Below are positions 1-8,974 of a stretch of 22,293 bases of DNA, piece by piece (position 1 is the stretch's first letter; each line of letters begins with the position of its first letter). This DNA comes from CAYNUJ01 sp964573255 (lineage in GTDB: Bacteria; Bacteroidota; Ignavibacteria; Ignavibacteriales; Melioribacteraceae): contig CAZNJB010000050.1 of NCBI GenBank assembly GCA_964573255.1, forward strand, positions 1 through 22,293. Direction: 5' to 3'. Below the pieces are notes generated by a model. The model was not told the DNA's origin. It saw only the letters and a list, made by a program, of their open reading frames with translations, and ran no database searches. The translations under genes were made by a program, and so were the position numbers.

Positions 1-68
1 GAATAAGATAAATAACTTTGGCAAGTAATTAAATAAATACAAGTAAAAAAAATTAATGAGAATGTAAG

Positions 69-1895
69 ATGAAGAAAACACATACGTTTCATATCCCGGT
101 AATGGGTATAGGGTTTACAATCGATACTCCACTAAAAGTATCTAAATTCGGAATCAATTCTGTTATCTCTTTAGTGGACGATATCCTTCTTGAAAAGCTA
201 AGAAAAATGTATTGTAACAGATATAAAATTCCCTACGATGAAATTACAGAGAAGACAAAAGATTTCAGGGCCAGGAGGATTACTTCCTATCTGAATTTAA
301 TAAATGATTTAGCCGAAAAGAAATTTAATGAATTAAAAAATGCTGCTTCTGAAAAGAGTAGCGAAATAAAAGAATATTTTAATATGCTGCCTGATAGTTC
401 GGACATAAAAAAAGAATTTAAAAGTTTGACGGAAAAATATTTTAACTTGCATGAAATTGAGAAGTGGATAAAAGAAAATCTAACTATGGGTAGTATTGAT
501 GTAAATATTATGACCAAACTTGATAAAGAGAATTACAATAACAATGAGAAATTGCCCGTTGAATATAATGATGCCCATGCAGCTCTCAGAGGATATGCAA
601 ATAGCAAATTAAGATCATCTATTATTTTCTCTGCCGGAATGAATCCCAGATTGTATAGTTATTTGGAGAATTTCGATGATTTTTATCCAGACGAAAATGG
701 TGAAATAAAAAAGAAAATAGTTTTAAAAGTAAGTGATTTTAGATCAGCCATTATTCAAGGTAAATTTTTGGCTAAAAAAGGTTTATGGGTTTCTGAGTAT
801 AGAATAGAATCAGGTCTTAATTGCGGCGGACATGCCTTTGCTACCGACGGATATCTTATGGGACCGATTTTAGCGGAATTTAGAGACAGACGGGAAGAAT
901 TAATTAATACAATTCATGAGATATTAGTTAAAGCCCTTTCTGAAAAAGGGCGAATTGTACCGAAACAAAAATTGCCTCTTAAAATTACTGCTCAAGGTGG
1001 TGTGGGCACAGCAGAAGAGCATCAATTCCTTCTTGAGCATTATCAAGTCGATTCTGTCGGATGGGGCACGCCTTTCCTTTTGGTACCCGAAGTTACGACA
1101 GTTGATGAAGAGACTTTAAATAAGTTAATGGAAGCTAAAGAAGAAGATTTATATTTAAGCGGAATCTCTCCTTTAGGCGTTCCGTTTAATAGTCTGAAAG
1201 GAAATACAAAAGATATTGAAAAGTTAAATCTGGTTGCAAAAGGCAGACCCGGCAGTCCGTGTCCCAAAAAATTCATTGTGTCTAACAACGAATTTACGGA
1301 AAAGAATATTTGCACGGCCTCGAGGCAATATCAGAATCTTAAATTAAAAGAACTCGAAGAGGCAAATATATCTGAAGAAGAATATCAAAATAAGTTCAAA
1401 AAAATCATCGATAAATCTTGTCTCTGTGTCGGTTTGGGTACATCTGTCTTGCTGGTGAATAATTTGGATAATAAAGTAGAAGGTACCGGAGTTTCGATTT
1501 GTCCCGGTCCGAATATGGCTTATTTTTCAAAGATTGTATCCTTAAAGGAAATGGTAGACCATATTTACGGCAGAGCAAATGTAATGGTAAGAACCGATAG
1601 ACCGAATATGTTTATTAAGGAACTTAAGCTTTACATAAATTATCTGAAAAATAAAATTGAGGAAACAAGGGCTTCTGTTTCTAAAAGACAAGAGAAATAT
1701 CTTTTAACTTTTGTGAATAATCTGAAAGAAGGAATTAATTATTATTACACGTTGTTTAATGAGTTGAAAGGTAAATTCGAAGATAAAAGGGATAGCATCT
1801 TAAATGAATTAGAATCTTGCAAGGCTACTCTTCATCAACTTAGAAATGAAATTGAAAAGCTATCAATGAAAGTTGATGAATATCAAATGCAGTGA
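69..1895 (+). CDS. Conserved protein, nitronate monooxygenase-like TIM barrel
   Basis: This is a 608-residue protein with no signal peptide, so probably cytoplasmic. Residues 253-255 (GGH), 309-318 (QGGVGTAEEH) and 330-341 (VGWGTPFLLVPE) resemble, in order, the catalytic GGH loop, the phosphate-binding GGI/G turn and the MGTRF-type strand of FMN-dependent nitronate monooxygenases and related (alpha/beta)8 flavoproteins. The N-terminal stretch HIPVMGIGFTIDTPLKV also looks like the first strand of such a barrel. Unlike ordinary family members (about 320-380 residues), it has a charged helical insert at about 80-160, six cysteines (252, 398, 415, 451, 453, 478) that could bind metal or a cluster, and a long helical, probably coiled-coil tail from about 515. 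I recall similar uncharacterised proteins of about 600 residues in Bacteroidota. An oxidoreductase role is inferred and the substrate is unknown. The ATG at 69 begins the conserved-looking sequence. The gene stands alone and converges on xdhB. Confidence 0.75.
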   Translation: MKKTHTFHIPVMGIGFTIDTPLKVSKFGINSVISLVDDILLEKLRKMYCNRYKIPYDEITEKTKDFRARRITSYLNLINDLAEKKFNELKNAASEKSSEIKEYFNMLPDSSDIKKEFKSLTEKYFNLHEIEKWIKENLTMGSIDVNIMTKLDKENYNNNEKLPVEYNDAHAALRGYANSKLRSSIIFSAGMNPRLYSYLENFDDFYPDENGEIKKKIVLKVSDFRSAIIQGKFLAKKGLWVSEYRIESGLNCGGHAFATDGYLMGPILAEFRDRREELINTIHEILVKALSEKGRIVPKQKLPLKITAQGGVGTAEEHQFLLEHYQVDSVGWGTPFLLVPEVTTVDEETLNKLMEAKEEDLYLSGISPLGVPFNSLKGNTKDIEKLNLVAKGRPGSPCPKKFIVSNNEFTEKNICTASRQYQNLKLKELEEANISEEEYQNKFKKIIDKSCLCVGLGTSVLLVNNLDNKVEGTGVSICPGPNMAYFSKIVSLKEMVDHIYGRANVMVRTDRPNMFIKELKLYINYLKNKIEETRASVSKRQEKYLLTFVNNLKEGINYYYTLFNELKGKFEDKRDSILNELESCKATLHQLRNEIEKLSMKVDEYQMQ

Positions 1896-2133
1896 TGTTA
1901 TTCTGAAGGTTATTTCCCGTTAACAAGTGATATTGTTGATGGTGAGTTAACAAGAAGTATAACAATATTTGAAAAGAATGCAAGGTTTGAAAGTTGTGCC
2001 TTTATTGATTGTTGTTAGTTATTGTAATAAATGCAATGAATTATAATCAAGGGTTTTCAATTGGGTTTAACTCAAATTCATAAATTCAAGTTTAATGATA
2101 CAGTAACATCAATAAATTCAAGTCGTGCAATTT

Positions 2134-4434
2134 TCAAGCCTTGTTTGAATCAACCAATTCTTTAATCAAATGCATTTGCCTTTTGCCATCGTATAAATTC
2201 AATAACACTTTTTCATGTGTAAGGGGAGCATGAACTTTGATATCACAGTTATTGAATTCTTTAATTGCGTTTGCTAAAGCAAAGTAAGCGCCTATACCAT
2301 ACATAAAAGGCGGTTCGCCAATTGCTTTTGAATTAAAAGGTCCAAATGGATTTTCCGATTCTTCAAGAAAGTGAACTTTAATTTCATTGGGCGCAGAATA
2401 AATATCCGGAATTTTATAAGTAGACAGAGAATTGGAAAGCAACTTGCCTTTACTGTTCTGAACCAGTTCTTCAATCGTCAGCCATCCTATACCTTGAACT
2501 ATCGCGCCTTCAGCTTGACCTAAATCGACTGTCGGGTTAAGGCTTTTCCCGAAATCGTGAACCACTTCAACAGAATCGATTACATAAGTTCCTCTTAAGC
2601 AATCAATTGTTGCGGTGGTAATAGCGGCACCGAATACATGATATGCAAAGGGTTTTCCTTTATTTTTATCTCTATTAAAAAATATTTCCGGTGTTGCATA
2701 ATAAGCTTGCTGGGAAAGACTAACTCTGTTGAAATAGGCTTTGGAAATAAGTGATTCCCAGTTATTCTCCGTGGTTTTGCCGTTTATATAAACCGCTTCT
2801 TCAATAATATCAATCTTATCATTTTCGCTGGCGTTTTGTAATTGTCGAGCAAAATTTATTAGTCTTTCTCTTAGCTGTTTGCAAGCTATTAAAACTGCAT
2901 TACCATTCAAATCTGCCGCACTGCTTGCGGCGGTAGGAGAAGTATTGGCAACACGGGTTGTGTTCGTTGATTCTATTTTAATTCTATCAATATCTATTGA
3001 AAGTGTTCTTGCCGCAACGGTTCTAATTTTTTCATTTACACCTTGTCCCATTTCAACAGCTGCAGTTGAAATTCCCACCGAACCGTCAGTATAAATGTGA
3101 ACAAGCGCGCTTGCCTGGTTCATAAAACTGCTTGTGAATGAAATACCAAAACAGATAGGCATCAATGAAATGCCTTTTTTGTGTAGTTTATTCTCTGAAT
3201 TAAATCTGTTTACAGCATCTATTTTTTCTGCAAGATTATATAATTCTTTGGTTTTTTCCCAGCATCTTATTGCATTTGTGTGCTCGGTTTTTTGACCGTA
3301 ATAAAAATGATCACCTTCTTTTAATAAATTTTTCTCTTGGATTTCAAAAGGTGGTACACCAAGTTTATTAGCTGCTTTCCAAATTGCCGATTCGATTACA
3401 AACATTCCCTGCGGACCGCCAAAACCCCTAAAGGCAGTATTCGGAGGAAGATTAGTTTTGCATGAAATACCGGTAGTTTTAACATTTGGAATATAATAAC
3501 TGTTTGTTGCATGAAATAAGGTTCGCTCAAGAACCGCTGTTGATAAATCGGCACAGGCGCCGGCGTTCTGATAAAAAGTTGCTTCGTATGCTAATATTTT
3601 TCCATCTTTTGTTAAGCCAATTTTATAATCGGCTGAATAAGGATGACGTTTACCCGTCATATAAAGATCATCGTGGCGGTTGAGAATTAGTTTGACAGGT
3701 TTGTTCAATTTATAAGCAGCCAATGCAGCCATAGCTGCCCAGGGGGTGGCTTGATCTTCCTTACCACCAAATCCTCCGCCGAGTCGCAGTACGTCAACTT
3801 CGATTTTATTCATCGGAATACCGAGAACTTTTGAAGTGGCTCTTTGAACCGCTGTAGGACCTTGCGTTGAAGAATATAATATTATTCCTCCTCCTTCAAC
3901 GGGGATAGCCACTGCGCCTTGTGTTTCCAAATATAAATGTTCCTGTCCGCCAATATCCACACTGTCTTCAATTACCAAATCGCAATCTTCGAAAGCCTTA
4001 TCAACATCACCGGAAGAAAATGTAACAGGCTGCGTTATCAAACTTCCTTTATTGAACGCTTCGCGAGGATCGGTAATTGCTTCCAATTCATCATATTCTA
4101 TTTCAATAAGTTTAATTGCTTCTTTGCAAATGAGCTGGCTTTCGGCAACCACAACAGCTATTGGTTCTCCGATATATTCAACGATATCTTCCGACAAAAG
4201 AGATTCGTCGGCAATAATATTCCCAATTTGATTTTCGCCAGGGATATCTTTGTAAGTGAAAATTCTTATAATGCCGTTGAGATTTTTTGCCTTCGATAAA
4301 TCCAGCTTTACTATTTTACCGTGAGCAACTGATGAAGCAAAAATTCCCGCATATAAAGTTCCTTCCGGAACGGGCATATCGTCTAAAAATATAGATTCAC
4401 CTTTTACGTGTTTTATTATATCACTGTTATTCAT
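2134..4434 (-). CDS. xdhB: Xanthine dehydrogenase, molybdopterin-binding subunit
   Basis: This is the large catalytic subunit of a two-subunit xanthine dehydrogenase, which oxidises hypoxanthine to xanthine and xanthine to urate at a molybdenum cofactor in the cytoplasm. Its 766 residues are close to the about 777 of Rhodobacter capsulatus XdhB. Motifs aligned to bovine xanthine oxidoreductase are all present: Q192 in STQG, E226 in FGGKE (bovine E802), R304 in LERTLFH (R880), F338 in FRGFGG (F914), F433 in GISFT (F1009), EMGQG at 461-465, and E707 in IGEPPF (the catalytic base, E1261). Keeping both E226 and R304 points to purines rather than aldehydes, since aldehyde oxidases lose this pair. 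The start codon overlaps the xdhA stop as ATGA (4431-4434), so translation is probably coupled. No XdhC-type cofactor insertion gene is in the window. Confidence 0.95.
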   Translation of the reverse strand: MNNSDIIKHVKGESIFLDDMPVPEGTLYAGIFASSVAHGKIVKLDLSKAKNLNGIIRIFTYKDIPGENQIGNIIADESLLSEDIVEYIGEPIAVVVAESQLICKEAIKLIEIEYDELEAITDPREAFNKGSLITQPVTFSSGDVDKAFEDCDLVIEDSVDIGGQEHLYLETQGAVAIPVEGGGIILYSSTQGPTAVQRATSKVLGIPMNKIEVDVLRLGGGFGGKEDQATPWAAMAALAAYKLNKPVKLILNRHDDLYMTGKRHPYSADYKIGLTKDGKILAYEATFYQNAGACADLSTAVLERTLFHATNSYYIPNVKTTGISCKTNLPPNTAFRGFGGPQGMFVIESAIWKAANKLGVPPFEIQEKNLLKEGDHFYYGQKTEHTNAIRCWEKTKELYNLAEKIDAVNRFNSENKLHKKGISLMPICFGISFTSSFMNQASALVHIYTDGSVGISTAAVEMGQGVNEKIRTVAARTLSIDIDRIKIESTNTTRVANTSPTAASSAADLNGNAVLIACKQLRERLINFARQLQNASENDKIDIIEEAVYINGKTTENNWESLISKAYFNRVSLSQQAYYATPEIFFNRDKNKGKPFAYHVFGAAITTATIDCLRGTYVIDSVEVVHDFGKSLNPTVDLGQAEGAIVQGIGWLTIEELVQNSKGKLLSNSLSTYKIPDIYSAPNEIKVHFLEESENPFGPFNSKAIGEPPFMYGIGAYFALANAIKEFNNCDIKVHAPLTHEKVLLNLYDGKRQMHLIKELVDSNKA

Positions 4435-5834
4435 ATTAAATCCCCGGATAAAATTAATTCCGGTATAACTTCAAGAAAATGAGCTTTAATCAATTGATTT
4501 AATAATAATCGTTTATATTTTTCACTTCCCCTTACATCGGAAATCGGAGAAATCTCCTTTTGTGCTATTGATAAAGCACTTTCAATATTTTCAATTGTGA
4601 TTTCTTTATTAATTAAATATTCAGAAGTTCTTTTCAATAATTTAGGAACCGGTGCAATTCCTCCGGCAGATATTGTGCAATCTACAATTATATCACCGTT
4701 TAATTCGATAGCACAAGCGGAATTAACACTGGCGATATCGAGATATGTTCTCTTTGAAACTTTTTCGAAGTTGAAAGAATAATCACCTTTTGGTTTTTCG
4801 AAGTAAATCTCCTCGATAATTTCATCATGTTCTAAATCAAGTGTTTTGTAATCGATAAAAAACTTTGAGAGATCAATTTCTCTGTTTATTTTGCCTGCAA
4901 TTTTCAGTTTAGCTTTTAAAGCAAGAAGGATAATAGAAATATCACCTATCGGCGAAGCATTAACTAAGTTCCCTCCGATAGTAGCCATATTCCTGATGGG
5001 CAATGAAGCAACTAAATTTATTTGTTTTGCTAAACCCGGGAAGTGATCTGTAATTATTTGAGATTGTTTAAATTCTTCGAAAGTTGTACCCGCGCCTATA
5101 TGAATATAATTATCACTTTCTTTAATATAGCTTAAGTTTCTGCTATTAATTAAGAGAATATTTTTATTCAATAATTCATCCGGTTTCTGGACTAGGAGGT
5201 CAGAACCCCCGCCGATGGCTTTATCAAAAGCTGAGCCGTTACTCGGTGCGAGTGTTTTGATTGAATCTAATCTCTCGGAGATATCTCTAAAAAATTCCGG
5301 AATGAAATTGTTAGCTATTAAATTGTCTATATTGGAATAGAGTGTTTTACTCCAATCATCCATAAGTTTGTGCACGGCTCGTTTAATCGATTCGTAACCT
5401 GTGCATCTGCAAATATTTCCGCCAATAGAATTAATTGCATCGGCATAACTATATACGTTATTGTTGAGGAAGTAACAGGTTAGTGACATTATAAATCCAG
5501 GTGTGCAAAAACCGCATTGAGAAGCTCCTTCATCGGCGAATACTTTTTGCTGCGGAAGCAATTTGGATGATTTCAATCCTTCAATAGTAACAACATGGCA
5601 TCCGTAAACATTGCCAACGGGATAAATGCAAGACGTCACTGTTTTATATATTAGTTCACCTTTAGATTTTTCTCCGACTATTACGGTACAAGCCCCACAG
5701 TCTCCTTCCTTGCAAACTAACTTAGTCCCGTTCAGATGTTTTTCATTCCTAATAAAATCTATTAGCGGTAATGCTGGATCCACCTCCGCAGATATTACCG
5801 AATCGTTTAATATAAAGTTAATTTCTTTCTTCAT
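4431..5834 (-). CDS. xdhA: Xanthine dehydrogenase, FeS/FAD subunit
   Basis: This is the electron-transfer subunit that moves electrons from the molybdenum site in XdhB through two [2Fe-2S] clusters to FAD and then NAD+. Residues 1-85 are a plant-type ferredoxin domain with ligands C41, C46, C49 and C69. Residues 90-160 are the all-helical [2Fe-2S] domain with C107, C110, C142 and C144 (CGFCTPG and CRCTGY). After a linker, residues about 200-370 are the FAD-binding domain, with IGGGSD at 207-212, a TIGGN turn at 285-289 and the VSKRTYLDIASVN segment near 360-371. A CO-dehydrogenase flavoprotein C-terminal domain follows. The 467-residue FeS-plus-FAD fusion matches Rhodobacter XdhA (about 462) rather than the E. 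coli three-subunit arrangement. No good Shine-Dalgarno site precedes the ATG. A perfect inverted repeat ends right against the start codon and may control expression. Confidence 0.95.
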   Translation of the reverse strand: MKKEINFILNDSVISAEVDPALPLIDFIRNEKHLNGTKLVCKEGDCGACTVIVGEKSKGELIYKTVTSCIYPVGNVYGCHVVTIEGLKSSKLLPQQKVFADEGASQCGFCTPGFIMSLTCYFLNNNVYSYADAINSIGGNICRCTGYESIKRAVHKLMDDWSKTLYSNIDNLIANNFIPEFFRDISERLDSIKTLAPSNGSAFDKAIGGGSDLLVQKPDELLNKNILLINSRNLSYIKESDNYIHIGAGTTFEEFKQSQIITDHFPGLAKQINLVASLPIRNMATIGGNLVNASPIGDISIILLALKAKLKIAGKINREIDLSKFFIDYKTLDLEHDEIIEEIYFEKPKGDYSFNFEKVSKRTYLDIASVNSACAIELNGDIIVDCTISAGGIAPVPKLLKRTSEYLINKEITIENIESALSIAQKEISPISDVRGSEKYKRLLLNQLIKAHFLEVIPELILSGDLI

Positions 5835-5885
5835 TATTTAACCGCAATTATACTTTCTTAAAACTCTTAAAAAAACGGTTAAATA
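5835..5885 (-). promoter_or_regulatory. Inverted repeat in the xdhA leader, possible operator or RNA hairpin
   Basis: TATTTAACCG at 5835-5844 and CGGTTAAATA at 5876-5885 are perfect inverted copies separated by 31 bp (41 bp centre to centre, close to four helical turns). One arm abuts the xdhA start codon (5832-5834). It could be a paired operator, or a leader hairpin that hides the translation start. The function is inferred; the symmetry is seen directly. Confidence 0.4.
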
Positions 5886-6085
5886 TCAAGGATAAAGTGA
5901 AATCTGCCGGGTTGTTTGTTGTGAATAATGATTGTACCTTTATTCGTGTTTTTTATCACAGTAATTGAGGCTTTTTATGTGTCCTAACTCAAAAGATTAT
6001 CAAATTGTGCGCTAGACCAAAAAATAGACTTGACAATAGAAGTAAATTACCGCCAGTATTTTAATCAACAATTCGGAGAAGCAAT

Positions 6086-8467
6086 ATGAAATCAGTAAGA
6101 AGCATAACAGTAAAATGCTTAACACTTATGGTGTTAATGATTTCGTGCAAGGTAAACTATGCACAGCTCAGCGCTCCGACGGTTGAATCAGTTTACGGAG
6201 GGAGAATATTAGATATTACCGGATATCCTTTAACTGCCGATTCAACGCGCTTTTTCATCTCAACTGAGAGCGCTAATTCATTATTTTATACAGATGTTTA
6301 TACAAACACAACATCCCCGGAGGGTAAGGATTGGAAAGTAATGCCGGGAGTAAACGCAAATTCTGGTTTTGGTTCCGGTATTAATAGAATTGAAGCGCAC
6401 ACTTCTTCTGGCAATGTATTTTTTATCCATCAATTTGGCTTGCTTACAAGTAATCCTTCTTCGGCAGATGTGGATACAGTATTTTCTGGAAATGTAAGCG
6501 AATTTATTATTGACGGAGATAATTTATACTTTTTAGATGGAAGCAATTTACATTTTGGAACTTTAGATGCATCAGCTAATTTTACTGAAGATCCTTCGTC
6601 TCCATTGTCCGTATCAATTGCCTCTGGAAGAAAAGTTTTCTATATTCATCCGTTAACCGGAATATTATATATTTTCGTTGAAGGTGTTTCCCCTTACCTT
6701 TATAAACTTGATAATCCTTATTCATCAGCTTCTGTACCCACTACTGTTATTGACATAACTCCGCCGTTAACATTCTCCTCGGTTATTTGGAGTACATTTG
6801 GTATTGGACCTGACGGAAGAATATTTGTTTTCGGTTCAAACGGATCTTTACAGTATGAAGCTTATTCTGATGATGAACTAGGATATGGAAGTTTCCCAAT
6901 TGCTACAGGAGGTACCGTTGGTCCGGATGTTGCTTTCGGAGGAGATTCATCGTCTTATTCGGTTTATACTTCCTCAATTTATAGTAACAATAAAGGGGAA
7001 GCTGGCAGCTGGGATAGTTTTGGAAATATTGGAGGATTTGAAACTCATCCTAATGATGGAGCAGTCTTTGTTGACCCCATAAATAATGATATCATATTAT
7101 TAACAACAGATCAAGGTATTGGTGTTTCTACAGACGGAGGTTCTACTATATTTGAAATTGACGAAGGTGTGGAGGCCGTTCGTGTAGCTGATTTTGATAT
7201 GACTGCAAGTAAATTTACCGGTTGGTTAGCTTCCAAATCCGGTATTAGAAAAGTATCCGATTATTTAAGTTCACCGGCCTGGTCAAATGCTATCTTCCCA
7301 AACGGAGACGGTTCACCTTATTATTCAATTGATATGAATCCTGTTGATACAAATACTATTTACGCAGGTAATGTGCGAGTATATAAAACAACCGATGACG
7401 GTTCAACATGGAATCAAGTTTTCACACCGGAGAATTCGCCATATAACTTTCCGGGATTCGGAAGTAAATGTCTTGCTATTGAAGTATTCCCTTACGATCC
7501 TAATATAGTATTTGCCGGTTGGGAAGTAGCAGGACCCGATAAAGGAGGATTGTTTTATACAACAGATGCAGGAACAAATTGGAATCAAATATTATTAGAA
7601 TCTTCTTCAACCGGGCAGGATGTAGATGTCACTGATATAATATTTAATATAGAAGGAACGGATACAGTAGCCTATGTAAGTGTGATTTATGATTTATCCG
7701 CACCGCAAGGATGGAGCGTTTATAAATTAACTAAAAACGGTTCAAACTGGAGCCCTGCAAAGGATATGACCGGTTCTTCAACATCAACAGGTTCATCAAT
7801 TGTTGTAACTATTTGGGATCTTGAATTAAGTGTAACAAAGGATACGGTTTATGCTGCTGGAACAGATGCTGCAGTGAATGAACCGCACGTATATTACAAA
7901 CCATTAAATACAACAGGATTGTGGACACCGATTACTTCAAGCGGATTTTCAACATCCACTTCCAGAGAAGCCACTGCAATAACGGTTGGAGCCGATACTG
8001 TTTTTGCAGCTGTGGATAATGAAATTTACTACTACATTTTGGGCAGCTCTACTTCTTGGTCATTGGGATATACTTATCCTGTCGGAACCAGAATTAACGT
8101 GCTCTATTATGATGAATTATTAGTTGGTACAGACCTTGGGTTTTACGGGCACGCCGGAGTATTAGTAACTGGAATTAAGAAGGATGAACTCGAAAGCGTT
8201 CCGGAAAAATTTGAATTAATGCAAAACTATCCGAACCCGTTCAACCCGTCGACTACCATTAGTTATATTATACCTAAAGAGAGTGATGTCTCACTTAAAA
8301 TCTACAATATATTAGGAAAAGAAGTTGCCGAACTTGTAAATGAGAATCAAACAGCAGGAAAATATTCGGTCAGTTTTGATGCCTCTTCTCTTGCAAGCGG
8401 AGTCTATTTTTACACTCTTAAGATTGCAAATAAATCTTATACTCGTAAAATGATATTGATGAAATAG
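6086..8467 (+). CDS. Secreted beta-propeller protein with T9SS sorting tail
   Basis: This is a 793-residue exported protein. The N-terminus is a signal peptide, with a basic start, a hydrophobic stretch at about 9-20 and a likely cleavage after YAQ near residue 27. The body has recurring Asp-box/BNR-like turns such as VSTDGGST, TTDDGSTWNQ and TTDAGTNWNQ, the hallmark of Vps10/sialidase-type beta-propeller blades. No catalytic set of a sialidase can be recognised, so a binding or structural role is more likely. Residues about 709-793 form a complete type IX secretion C-terminal signal (NYPNPFNPST, KIYNILGKEV, GVYFYTLK, final TRKMILMK), which directs export through the outer membrane and usually surface attachment. 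GGAGAA at 6075-6080 is a good ribosome site for the ATG. A TTGACA lies at 6030-6035, but no convincing -10 partner is seen. The gene is monocistronic and ends at a strong terminator. Confidence 0.85.
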   Translation: MKSVRSITVKCLTLMVLMISCKVNYAQLSAPTVESVYGGRILDITGYPLTADSTRFFISTESANSLFYTDVYTNTTSPEGKDWKVMPGVNANSGFGSGINRIEAHTSSGNVFFIHQFGLLTSNPSSADVDTVFSGNVSEFIIDGDNLYFLDGSNLHFGTLDASANFTEDPSSPLSVSIASGRKVFYIHPLTGILYIFVEGVSPYLYKLDNPYSSASVPTTVIDITPPLTFSSVIWSTFGIGPDGRIFVFGSNGSLQYEAYSDDELGYGSFPIATGGTVGPDVAFGGDSSSYSVYTSSIYSNNKGEAGSWDSFGNIGGFETHPNDGAVFVDPINNDIILLTTDQGIGVSTDGGSTIFEIDEGVEAVRVADFDMTASKFTGWLASKSGIRKVSDYLSSPAWSNAIFPNGDGSPYYSIDMNPVDTNTIYAGNVRVYKTTDDGSTWNQVFTPENSPYNFPGFGSKCLAIEVFPYDPNIVFAGWEVAGPDKGGLFYTTDAGTNWNQILLESSSTGQDVDVTDIIFNIEGTDTVAYVSVIYDLSAPQGWSVYKLTKNGSNWSPAKDMTGSSTSTGSSIVVTIWDLELSVTKDTVYAAGTDAAVNEPHVYYKPLNTTGLWTPITSSGFSTSTSREATAITVGADTVFAAVDNEIYYYILGSSTSWSLGYTYPVGTRINVLYYDELLVGTDLGFYGHAGVLVTGIKKDELESVPEKFELMQNYPNPFNPSTTISYIIPKESDVSLKIYNILGKEVAELVNENQTAGKYSVSFDASSLASGVYFYTLKIANKSYTRKMILMK

Positions 8468-8496
8468 TATTTATTACCGCAGTATACCTCTTAGTT

Positions 8497-8523
8497 AAGG
8501 TCCGGCTATAAGCCGGACTTTTT
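8497..8523 (+). terminator. Rho-independent terminator after the T9SS protein gene
   Basis: GTCCGGCT (8500-8507) pairs perfectly with AGCCGGAC (8511-8518) across a three-base ATA loop and is followed by five T residues (8519-8523). It lies 33 bp after the stop codon at 8467. The GC-rich stem in AT-rich surroundings makes this a clear intrinsic terminator. Confidence 0.85.
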
Positions 8524-8974
8524 AATTTAAACTCTTTGCTTTAATATCTATATTTGAGTTATAATAAAAATTAAATAAATAGAGCAATATTTAATTTTAA
8601 CAGTAATTAAATTCAGGTTTATACTTTATAAGTAATCAATTACTTGAATGGGATGATTCCAACTTTAGCCTTTTATTAACGTTATTATAAGTATGATGAT
8701 TAAAGAAAGGAACTCTTTCAAATTAAATTCAGTTTGAACGGAGAAGGAAAGAGGCTTTTAATACTGCATTATTTGGCAATGAGCAATGGTTCAATTATCG
8801 ATTGCTTACGTTTTAACCGATTTAAATGAGCAAAAGCAACTAAAACGGGATAGCAGATTAACAGAAGTTTATTATGTGGATTAACATCCGGAGAATACTT
8901 TTTATTATTGTGTCATCCGTTTGACTTTTTATATTGTTCAGTTTGGTCATTTTAGTAGCAAAGGAGATTTTATT
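8524..8974. other. Intergenic region, no credible gene
   Basis: About 450 bp lie between the terminator and the next gene. There is no ORF with a good start. Short open stretches exist on both strands: a plus-strand frame near 8736-8812, another near 8790-8885 with a TDLNEQKQLKR-like segment, and a minus-strand frame near 8780-8905. None exceeds about 50 codons and their frames do not join. They may be chance or the remains of a decayed gene. The last part must hold the promoter for the gene starting at 8975, but no clear promoter is recognised. Confidence 0.4.

Noticed and set aside
1043..1315. 90-codon minus-strand frame inside the first gene
   Set aside because: It is a shadow of the conserved 608-residue protein, whose motifs lie in exactly this stretch.
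1919..1968. GTTAACAAG direct repeat (1919, 1946) and ATATTGTT/AACAATAT inverted repeat (1930-1937, 1961-1968) after the first gene
   Set aside because: The stem is AT-only with a 23-base loop and no T tract. It is weak as a terminator and expected by chance in such AT-rich DNA.
2080..2123. ATAAATTCAAGT repeated at 2080-2091 and 2112-2123
   Set aside because: Only two copies of a low-complexity AT-rich word with no spacer regularity; not a CRISPR or iteron set.
3937..4299. 120-codon plus-strand frame antisense to xdhB
   Set aside because: It lies wholly inside a gene with all catalytic motifs intact, has no ribosome site, and its product lacks protein-like pattern.
2134..4434. Reading the molybdenum subunit as CO dehydrogenase or aldehyde oxidase
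   Set aside because: The FGGKE glutamate and LERTLFH arginine are both present, which is the xanthine dehydrogenase pattern; the CO dehydrogenase cysteine loop is absent.
6086..8467. Reading the secreted propeller as a sialidase
   Set aside because: Asp-box turns alone do not make a sialidase; the arginine triad and other catalytic residues could not be identified.
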